This document shows positions 1-5,374 of a stretch of DNA of 5,374 bases, piece after piece. The position numbers and the translations under genes are program-made. The first letter of the stretch is position 1; every line of letters begins with the position of its first letter. The DNA comes from Planctomycetota bacterium. GTDB taxonomy: Bacteria; Planctomycetota; Brocadiia; SM23-32. The stretch lies in the NCBI GenBank assembly GCA_030604585.1, contig JAUVVP010000194.1, positions 1-5,374 on the forward strand, read 5' to 3'. The notes under the pieces are model-generated. The model saw only the letters and a program-made list of their open reading frames with translations, was not told the origin of the DNA and ran no database searches.

Positions 1-2608
1 CCCACCACGGGAACCAGTCGTAGCTGTACCAGGAGTAGCCGTAGCCCGGCCCGTAGAGCCAGTCCCACCGCCCGGGGAAGTAATAGCTGTGCGTGTACTC
101 CTCGCGGAAGACGCGGTACTTGACCGTTGCCTCGGTCACGGGCGCGCCGAAGTAGTACTCGGCCCTGATAACGGCGTTGATCTTCTCGCCGAGCTTAGCG
201 TGGGTGGTGTCCGGCTCGACGGTCACCTCGAACTCGGGCTTCTTATACTCCTCAACGCGGAAGTTCTGTCCCCCGGCGTACTGCTCGCCGTGCACCTGGA
301 CCCTGTAGACGCCGAGCGGGGGCTCCTCGGCCAGCTTGAACTCGCCGTCGAGGCCGCCATACTCGTCGGTCCGCTTCGTCACTCTGTGGACCTCGTTGCC
401 CCGCGGGTCGTGGACGCTGACCGTGAACCGGCTGTGGGGGGCGTTGTTCAGTATCCCGCGCTGCATCCGGCGCGCCCATATCTTGAAGCGCACTGTCTGC
501 TCGGGCCGGTAGACCGGCCGGTCGGTGATGACGTAGGCGAACAGGCCGTCAACCATACGCGAGGGGTGGTAGCGCCGCCAGTAGCTCATCCCCGTCCAGG
601 CCAGTCGGTCCTCCGGCGCTGTCACCAGCAGGTGGATGTTGCTGCCGCGCTCCTCCGGCGGGGCGAACAAGGCCATGCCGTTCTCGTCGGTGCGCAGTTC
701 GCTCGTCCGCGCATGCCAGATGCTCTTGCGAATCTTTCGGTCGTAGGTGCTCCAGGTCTCCAGCACGTTGACGTCGGCCCCCGCGACGGGCGCCCCGCTG
801 GCCGCGTCGGCGATGTAGTAGAGGGTGCCCTTGTCCGTTCTCTTCTCGACTATGGCCAGGTCCGTCAGCACGACGACCGCCCGGCTGGCCCCCAGCCCGA
901 GCGCTTCAGCGCCCTCCTTGGCCGCGTCGGCGGCCGGCGGCTCGCCGGTGTAGGCGCAGACGAGGTAGGCCGTGCGCTCCTTCAGCGGCGTCTGGAGCGT
1001 TGCCCGCGCGTAGCGATGCGTCCCGTCGTTGGGGACGGGGTCGGCCCACCGGACCACTTCGGCGCCGACGTGCTTCGCGGCCAGCCGCGTCTCCCACTGA
1101 TTCGACGCGCCCGAGACCAGGAAGTGGTGCCAGTTCCGCAGCATGTGGACGTATCGGCGGGCATCTTCTTCTTCCTTCTGTGCCTCCGCGCGCAACGCCT
1201 CCAGCAAGCCCTTCAGGTCCACCTTCCGCGCAACGAACCAGACCTTCTCCACGTTGCGGTAGCTGAGCTGGACCAGGGCCGGCTGGCCGGGCAGTTGCAC
1301 GCCGGTCTGGCTGATCTGCACCTGGGGCGCCTTGATTCGCGCTGTCTGCGTGGCGGCGCTGCCGGCCCATGCGCCCTGGGGAAAGACCTCGCGCAGCGCC
1401 TCGTACTCGTCGAGGGCCTTCAGGTACTGCTGGCGGCTCTGGTAGTAGAGGCCGACGGCGTAGTGCGCCTGGTCGGCGATGCCGCTCTGCGCGTAGTCGC
1501 CGGCGACGGTGCGCAGCAGTGCGAAGACGTCGAACTGGCCGGGCAGCTCGACCTTCCGTATGCGCCCGCCGGCGAGCACCAGGGCCTCGCCATCGCCCAA
1601 CTCCCAGGGGTTAAAGGCCTCGAGTTCCTCTTGCAGGGGCCTCCTCGCGCCATCGTAGTAGTAGCCGGCGTAGAGGCCCAGCCTGTCCATTCCGAAGCGC
1701 TTGCGGGCGAGCATGGCCTGGCGGTAGTAGCTCTGGGCGGTGTGCCGGCGCTCCTTGGTCTCGTCGAGTTGACGGGCCTCGGCCAGCAGGTAGAGGATCT
1801 TCTCGTCGTCGGGCAGGTCGGCAGAATAAGCCGGCGGCTCCTTGGGGAAGATGGGCTCGCCGTCGGCGCCTATGCGCAGGCCGATGGGGCGCTTGCGCGT
1901 CATCTCCCAGTGGCCGTAGCCCTCGTCAAAGTCGTCCTCACCGGCCGTCTCCGCCAGGAACTCGTCCCGCTCGCCCCACCAGCGATACCAGAAGTGCGGC
2001 TGGTCGTCGTAAATGGAGAACCGGGACAACAGGTTGGCCAGGTCGAAGGTGCACTCGATGCGCTCGTCGTGCCAGTTGTCGCGCTCGTCCTGGGGCAGGG
2101 GGGCCAGGGCGGCGCGGTCCGCGTCGTATTCCTCGTAGAGCCGGCGCGCCCGCTCCATGTGGGCGACGGCGTGCTTCTTGTCGTACTGCCAGCTCTGGAG
2201 GTAGATGCCCTGGCGGCGTTCGCCCCGGTAGAACTCGCCGCCGGCGCGCGTCCCCCAGTGCGGCAGGAGCATGTAGAGGTGGGCCGTCAGGCGCTCCGCG
2301 CGCGCCTCGTAGGGCGTGGCGGCCGTGCGCTGGACGTAGTCCTCGGCCGCCGCGACGGCGTCGTCATAGAGGCTCAGCCGCAGTCTGCACATCATGAGGC
2401 GCTCCGCCGCGGTCCGCCAGCCCTCCTCCTGCGCCTCCACCAGCGCCCCGTAGGCCTCGGCTGCCTCCTTGTAGTTCTTCTGCTCGAACAGCTTGTCGGC
2501 CGTCTCCTGCGACGCGCCCTGGGCAGGCGCGGCGGCCAGCACGGCCAGGCAGCAAAGCGTCAGCATCACGGCGCCGGCAATCCCCATTCTCAACCACTTG
2601 CCCTGCAT
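1..2608 (-). CDS. Alpha-2-macroglobulin family protein with N-terminal TPR-like region (5' part, 3' end outside window)
   Basis: The 869 complete codons seen have no stop and run off the left edge. Residues 1-31 form a signal peptide (basic start, hydrophobic core, AAAPAQG end), so the protein is probably periplasmic or extracellular. Residues 33-110 and 380-420 look like TPR helices (FEQKNYKEAAEAYGALVEAQ; YLKALDEYEALREVFP). From about 425 come macroglobulin-type beta-domains: an MG1-like domain with LSYRNVEKVWFVA (448-460), a domain with YYIADAASGAPVAGADVNVL (597-616), an A2M_N/MG2-type domain with YVITDRPVYRPEQTVRF (692-708), and the next domain opening with FRVEEYKKPEFEV (783-795). Family members trap or inhibit proteases, some through a thioester. 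That part is not in the window, so activity cannot be judged. Oddities are Glu for the usual Gly in RPGQTV and a very aromatic stretch at 842-869. The ATG at 2608 is chosen for its Shine-Dalgarno and complete signal peptide; Met8 is a weaker alternative. Family assignment is firm, precise function is not. Confidence 0.9.
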   Translation of the reverse strand, partial: MQGKWLRMGIAGAVMLTLCCLAVLAAAPAQGASQETADKLFEQKNYKEAAEAYGALVEAQEEGWRTAAERLMMCRLRLSLYDDAVAAAEDYVQRTAATPYEARAERLTAHLYMLLPHWGTRAGGEFYRGERRQGIYLQSWQYDKKHAVAHMERARRLYEEYDADRAALAPLPQDERDNWHDERIECTFDLANLLSRFSIYDDQPHFWYRWWGERDEFLAETAGEDDFDEGYGHWEMTRKRPIGLRIGADGEPIFPKEPPAYSADLPDDEKILYLLAEARQLDETKERRHTAQSYYRQAMLARKRFGMDRLGLYAGYYYDGARRPLQEELEAFNPWELGDGEALVLAGGRIRKVELPGQFDVFALLRTVAGDYAQSGIADQAHYAVGLYYQSRQQYLKALDEYEALREVFPQGAWAGSAATQTARIKAPQVQISQTGVQLPGQPALVQLSYRNVEKVWFVARKVDLKGLLEALRAEAQKEEEDARRYVHMLRNWHHFLVSGASNQWETRLAAKHVGAEVVRWADPVPNDGTHRYARATLQTPLKERTAYLVCAYTGEPPAADAAKEGAEALGLGASRAVVVLTDLAIVEKRTDKGTLYYIADAASGAPVAGADVNVLETWSTYDRKIRKSIWHARTSELRTDENGMALFAPPEERGSNIHLLVTAPEDRLAWTGMSYWRRYHPSRMVDGLFAYVITDRPVYRPEQTVRFKIWARRMQRGILNNAPHSRFTVSVHDPRGNEVHRVTKRTDEYGGLDGEFKLAEEPPLGVYRVQVHGEQYAGGQNFRVEEYKKPEFEVTVEPDTTHAKLGEKINAVIRAEYYFGAPVTEATVKYRVFREEYTHSYYFPGRWDWLYGPGYGYSWYSYDWFPWW

Positions 2609-2613
2609 TTCAG

Positions 2614-2620
2614 CTCTCCC
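2614..2620 (-). promoter_or_regulatory. Ribosome binding site of the macroglobulin gene
   Basis: On the minus strand the sequence reads GGGAGAG, with its GGGAG core 7 bases upstream of the ATG at 2608-2606. This decides the start over the in-frame ATG seven codons downstream, which would shorten the signal peptide's basic N-terminus and has no comparable site. Confidence 0.7.
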
Positions 2621-2689
2621 GCGGAAGGTCCGTCGCGGAACCGTGAGGTCCGATGATTCTCCCAGGGACTGCTCATCCCCGGGCGCTCA

Positions 2690-2703
2690 GTTTAAGTCAT
2701 TAG
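2690..2703 (-). promoter_or_regulatory. Possible -10 region for the macroglobulin gene
   Basis: This is the only AT-richer patch in the left half of the intergenic region. On the minus strand it contains TAATGA and TTAAACT, either of which loosely resembles a sigma-70 -10 box, about 80-95 bases before the start codon. No convincing -35 box sits at the right spacing, so this is only a candidate. Confidence 0.2.
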
Positions 2704-2765
2704 ATGCCCCCAGGCCACCAGAAGTTCCCGCCTTTCCGCACGGTGGAGAGACACTTCCCGCTCGG

Positions 2766-2777
2766 GCTCCGCGGAGC
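2766..2777. repeat. Perfect 12-bp palindrome
   Basis: GCTCCGCGGAGC is its own reverse complement. It lies 3 bases left of the large inverted repeat, in a gap between that repeat and a possible outer arm pair (2753-2762 with 2863-2871, one bulge). It could be a dimeric protein-binding site or part of a larger foldable element. The sequence alone cannot separate these. Confidence 0.6.
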
Positions 2778-2780
2778 AAC

Positions 2781-2862
2781 GGGTGCCACGCTCAAGCGAA
2801 GCTTGGGCGTGATTGCGGCCGGTGGCGGATGGCACGCCCAAACGAGTCTGAGCGTGGCACCC
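2781..2862. repeat. REP-doublet-like (REPIN/BIME-like) inverted repeat
   Basis: The outer arms GGGTGCCACGCTCA (2781-2794) and TGAGCGTGGCACCC (2849-2862) are perfect reverse complements over 14 bases. Inner arms TTGGGCGTG (2803-2811) and CACGCCCAA (2833-2841) match over 9, with a 21-base spacer between the halves. Each half is also a hairpin. The left one pairs 2787-2797 with 2801-2811 over 11 bp (one G-T) around a GAA loop. The right one pairs 2833-2843 with 2846-2856 with two mismatches. Two inverted hairpins with the same outer head (GGGTGC) and a short linker is the layout of REP doublets moved by RAYT transposases. Membership in such a family is inferred, because only one copy is present here. 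A divergent regulatory element or a structured transcript is the alternative. Confidence 0.65.
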
Positions 2863-2984
2863 AGCGGGAGTTGCCTGCCCGGCGAACCCGTGCAGGGGTT
2901 GTGCCGCTCCGAGGGTGAGTGTTGGAACAAGGCGGCCCGGGCCAAGGGCACCGTCAGGGACTCGCAGTGCCGGCCTGATTGGGG

Positions 2985-2990
2985 TAGTAT
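2985..2990 (+). promoter_or_regulatory. Possible -10 box for the glycoside hydrolase gene
   Basis: TAGTAT matches the sigma-70 -10 consensus at four of six positions and lies in the only AT-richer patch near this gene, about 43 bases upstream of its ATG. The bases 17 upstream do not resemble a -35 box, so either another sigma factor or a chance match is possible. Confidence 0.25.
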
Positions 2991-3017
2991 TTGCGGCTTC
3001 GGAACGGTGAACAGGTT

Positions 3018-3025
3018 GGAGGAGG
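3018..3025 (+). promoter_or_regulatory. Ribosome binding site of the glycoside hydrolase gene
   Basis: GGAGGAGG is a strong Shine-Dalgarno sequence ending 7 bases before the ATG at 3033. It fixes that start, which also gives a complete signal peptide. Confidence 0.8.
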
Positions 3026-3032
3026 TCCTCTG

Positions 3033-5374
3033 ATGTTTGGTGCGAACGTTCGACTCACGACTGCCCTGACGTTCCTGGTGCTGGCGGCGGCCGCCGCAGC
3101 GAGTGCAAGCGAGTACATCTGGTGGGAAGGGGAGGACGCCGTCCAGCACAACTTCAACAACACGGCCTTCTCGCCGAGCTGGCTCGACACCCCGCAAGAG
3201 CTCTCCGGGGGGAACTGGCTCCACACCGGGGGCGAACGCACGGGGCCGGAGGTCTTTGCCCGCTGGCGCGTCCTGGTGCCCGAGGACGGCACATACCAGT
3301 TCTACGCGCGCAAGTTCTGGCATCACGGCCCGTTCCGTTGGCGCTTCGACCAGAGGGAGTGGCACACGGTCGAGCGCGTGGGCCTGCTGGATTCGGTTGA
3401 GCTGCGGCTTCACATCGTGGCCAACTGGGTCAGCCTCGGCACGGTGGAACTGGACGCGGGCAGCCATGACTTCGAGGTGCGCCTGCTGGTGGGGCCCGGT
3501 CAGAGCACAGCGGCGGCCTTCGACTGCTTCCTGCTGAGCAGGACGCCCTTCAGCCCGCGCGGGCGGCTCAAGCCCGGCCAGAAGACCGGCAAGGCCATGC
3601 CCGGCTACTGGGCCTTCGAGCCCGATCCCGATCCGTTCGGGGACTCGCCCATTGACCTGCGCCACCTGAACGACCGGCTCGCCGGCGACCGGGGTTTCCT
3701 CAGACGCGACGGCAACGACTTCGTCTTCGAGAACGACCCGACGCCCGTCCGTTTCTGGGCCGTCGGCGTCGGAGGCAATGTGGTTGACATGGACCATGCT
3801 TCCGTGGATTACCTGGCCCGCAAGCTGGCCAAAGGCGGGGTGAACATGGTCCGCATCCACTCGGCCCTCTACGACAGGAGCGCAGCCGACCCCGCCACGC
3901 CCGACGCCCGGTATCTGGACAACCTCCATTACCTGGTGCATGCCCTCAAGCAGCAGGGGATTTACTCCGACCTGTCGTTCTACTTCCCCCTCTGGTTCAA
4001 CGTGAAGCCGGAGTGGGGCTTCCCGGGCTTCGACGAGATCGACAACAAGGTACCCTTCTCGCTGCTGTTCCACCACGAGCCCATGCAGCGCATCTACAAG
4101 TCCTGGGCGAAGGCCTTGACGAGAACGCCGAACCCCTACACCGGGCTTGCCCTTGCCGATGATCCCGCCGTGGCCATCTACGAGATCATCAACGAGGACA
4201 ACTACTTCTTCTGGACGTTCACCCCTGGCCGCAATATCCCGTACGAATGCCTCGATGAGCTGGAGCGCCGGTTCGGCGAGTGGGCGGCCGCGAAGTACGG
4301 TTCGCTCGATGATGCGGCGGCAGCCTGGGGACACCCCGTCGAAGGCGATGACCTGCCCAACGGGCGGGCCGGCCTGATGGGCATGTGGAGCCTGACGCGC
4401 GGCGGCCTTGAAGCCCAGCCACAGGCCCGGACCCGGGCCGCCGACCAGGCGCACTTCATGACCGAAGACCTGCGCCGCTTCTACGAGCAGATGCACGCCT
4501 GGGCGAGGGCCGAACTGGGAGTCAAATGCGCCATCGCCGCCACGAACTGGACCACGGCCGATCCCGTCCTGCTGGGCGCGCTGGACAAGTACACCAACAT
4601 GGCCTGCGACGTGATGGACCGGCACGGCTACTGGGGCCCGCCCCACGAGAGCGAGAGGGGCTACATGCTCAACGTCGGGGACCGCTACCGCGACCAGTGC
4701 TCCCTGCTCGTGCCCGAGGATGTCTCGATCGCTGAAATGCAGTACGACGGCCACCCGCACACGGTCTCCGAGTACGCGTTCCCGATGATCAACCGCTACC
4801 GGACCGACTCGGTGTTCCTCGGGGCCGTCTACGGCGCCCTCCAGGGCACCGATGGGCTGTTCTTCTTTGCCATTGACGGTCCGGACTGGCGGGGACAGCT
4901 CAGGAAGTTCCCACTGCTGACGCCGGCCGTTTTCGGCCACTTCCCGGCCGGGGCGCTCTGCTACCGGCGTGGCGACGTGGCGGAAGCGCCGACTGTGCTC
5001 AAGCAGGTGCTGAACCTGGCGGACCTGTACGCGCTCAAGGGCTCCGGCGCGGCCGAGCCCCAGAACATAGACGACCTGCGTGCCGCCGAAATCCCCGAGG
5101 GGGGACCCGCCGTCGGCCTGCCCGTCTCCAGCATAGACCCGCTGGCCTACTACGTTGGACGCGTGGCGCGGGCCTTCTCGGGCCAGAGCACCGAGACCGA
5201 CCTGTCGCCCTACATAGACCGGGCTGCCAGGACCATCCGCAGCATCAATGGGCAGGCGTTCTGGGACTACGGCGTCGGCTACGCAACGGTCAACACGCCG
5301 CGCACGCAGGGCGCCGCCGGCCTGCTGGCCAGGGCGGGCAGGATCGAGCTGGACGACGTGACCATCGAGAGCGG
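3033..5374 (+). CDS. Secreted clan GH-A-like glycoside hydrolase with N-terminal CBM-like domain (3' end outside window)
   Basis: The 780 complete codons seen have no stop and run off the right edge. Residues 1-25 are a signal peptide ending ASA, so the enzyme is exported. Residues 27-170 look like a CBM6/CBM35-style beta-sandwich, with the IWWEGEDA opening, ARWRVLVPEDGTYQFYAR, and a closing strand around DFEVRLLV. Residues 240-640 read like a TIM barrel of clan GH-A: FWAVGVGG (strand 1), NMVRIHSALYD with Arg274 (strand 2), AIYEIINEDN with Asn387-Glu388 as probable acid/base (strand 4), DRHGYWG with His531 (strand 6), HTVSEYAFP with Glu580 as candidate nucleophile (strand 7), and GLFFFAIDG (strand 8). 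Residues after about 640 include FWDYGVGYATVNTPRTQGAA, apparently a further accessory domain. Retaining hydrolysis of a beta-linked polysaccharide is likely from the clan, but I cannot name the family number or substrate. It diverges from the macroglobulin gene. Confidence 0.8.
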   Translation, partial: MFGANVRLTTALTFLVLAAAAAASASEYIWWEGEDAVQHNFNNTAFSPSWLDTPQELSGGNWLHTGGERTGPEVFARWRVLVPEDGTYQFYARKFWHHGPFRWRFDQREWHTVERVGLLDSVELRLHIVANWVSLGTVELDAGSHDFEVRLLVGPGQSTAAAFDCFLLSRTPFSPRGRLKPGQKTGKAMPGYWAFEPDPDPFGDSPIDLRHLNDRLAGDRGFLRRDGNDFVFENDPTPVRFWAVGVGGNVVDMDHASVDYLARKLAKGGVNMVRIHSALYDRSAADPATPDARYLDNLHYLVHALKQQGIYSDLSFYFPLWFNVKPEWGFPGFDEIDNKVPFSLLFHHEPMQRIYKSWAKALTRTPNPYTGLALADDPAVAIYEIINEDNYFFWTFTPGRNIPYECLDELERRFGEWAAAKYGSLDDAAAAWGHPVEGDDLPNGRAGLMGMWSLTRGGLEAQPQARTRAADQAHFMTEDLRRFYEQMHAWARAELGVKCAIAATNWTTADPVLLGALDKYTNMACDVMDRHGYWGPPHESERGYMLNVGDRYRDQCSLLVPEDVSIAEMQYDGHPHTVSEYAFPMINRYRTDSVFLGAVYGALQGTDGLFFFAIDGPDWRGQLRKFPLLTPAVFGHFPAGALCYRRGDVAEAPTVLKQVLNLADLYALKGSGAAEPQNIDDLRAAEIPEGGPAVGLPVSSIDPLAYYVGRVARAFSGQSTETDLSPYIDRAARTIRSINGQAFWDYGVGYATVNTPRTQGAAGLLARAGRIELDDVTIES

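Larger units (their letters stand above)
2609..3032. other. Divergent intergenic region
   Basis: This 424-base stretch separates the start codons of two outward-facing genes and must hold both promoters. I see no convincing protein gene, tRNA or rRNA. It contains a 12-bp palindrome (2766-2777), a large inverted repeat (2781-2862), a 10-bp palindrome GGCCCGGGCC (2934-2943), two short AT-richer patches (2690-2703 and 2977-2993) and both ribosome binding sites. Two plus-strand open frames cross it (2704-3033 and the tail of 2493-2918), but they look spurious. Confidence 0.8.

Noticed and set aside
2549..2557. Lipoprotein signal in the macroglobulin (Cys19-Cys20)
   Set aside because: The residues before the cysteines read LTLCC. 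Leu, or Cys, at the -1 position does not fit a lipobox, and a signal peptidase I site follows at APAQG.
89..2656. 855-codon plus-strand open frame as a gene
   Set aside because: It is the codon-aligned antisense of the macroglobulin gene. Its product is low-complexity in Arg, Leu, Val, Ala and Gly with no recognisable motif, while the minus strand shows a signal peptide, a Shine-Dalgarno and clear MG motifs.
2781..2862. Inverted repeat as a rho-independent terminator
   Set aside because: Both flanking genes point away from it, and no run of T follows either hairpin on either strand.
2874..2896. Small hairpin CCTGC...GCAGG next to the inverted repeat
   Set aside because: Only five stem pairs close a 13-base loop, which is expected by chance in GC-rich DNA.
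2493..2918. 141-codon plus-strand open frame
   Set aside because: It starts antisense within the macroglobulin signal-peptide region and crosses the control region and inverted repeat, without a start signal or motif.
2704..3033. 109-codon plus-strand open frame in the intergenic region
   Set aside because: It has no Shine-Dalgarno, no recognisable domain, an irregular composition, and it translates straight through the palindromic element. Only its stop-start overlap with the hydrolase is notable.
2700..4940. 746-codon minus-strand open frame as a gene
   Set aside because: It is the codon-aligned antisense of the glycoside hydrolase gene and extends through the inverted repeat. No domain is recognisable, and the opposite strand carries catalytic motifs and a strong start.
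1..5374. CRISPR array, tRNA, rRNA or insertion sequence
   Set aside because: No regularly spaced direct repeats, cloverleaf-like sequence, rRNA-like stretch or transposase gene was seen. Apart from the intergenic palindromes, no repeated unit was noticed.

Overview
The window is GC-rich bacterial DNA holding two large, divergently transcribed genes for exported proteins. Both genes run off the window edges. They are separated by a 424-base intergenic region (2609-3032) with an unusual palindromic element at its centre. High GC, strong Shine-Dalgarno sites, a TPR-plus-macroglobulin protein and a large orphan glycoside-hydrolase-like protein suggest an environmental bacterium, perhaps of the Planctomycetota/PVC type or a similar uncultured phylum. 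This placement is a guess from gene style, because no taxonomic marker is present.

Left region (1-2608, minus strand): the first 869 codons of an alpha-2-macroglobulin-family protein. It has a signal peptide, a long helical TPR-like N-terminal region and several macroglobulin (MG) beta-domains. The most diagnostic motifs are YVITDRPVYRPEQTVRF and FRVEEYKKPEFEV. The bait region, the possible thioester (CxEQ) and the C-terminus lie beyond the left edge.

Middle region (2609-3032): the divergent control region. It contains an 82-base inverted repeat (2781-2862) that resembles a REP doublet (REPIN/BIME-like). One arm folds into an almost perfect 11-bp hairpin closed by the GCGAAGC mini-hairpin motif. 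A separate perfect 12-bp palindrome lies at 2766-2777. Each gene has a good ribosome binding site, but promoters can only be suggested weakly.

Right region (3033-5374, plus strand): the first 780 codons of a secreted clan GH-A-like glycoside hydrolase. It has a signal peptide, an N-terminal beta-sandwich resembling a carbohydrate-binding module, and a TIM-barrel-like domain with an Asn-Glu acid/base motif and a candidate nucleophile Glu. A further domain continues past the right edge.

The longest closed reading frames in the window (plus 89-2656 and minus 4940-2700) are codon-aligned antisense shadows of these two genes and are not annotated. A functional link between the two genes, such as envelope protection alongside polysaccharide degradation, is possible but is only inferred from the divergent arrangement.
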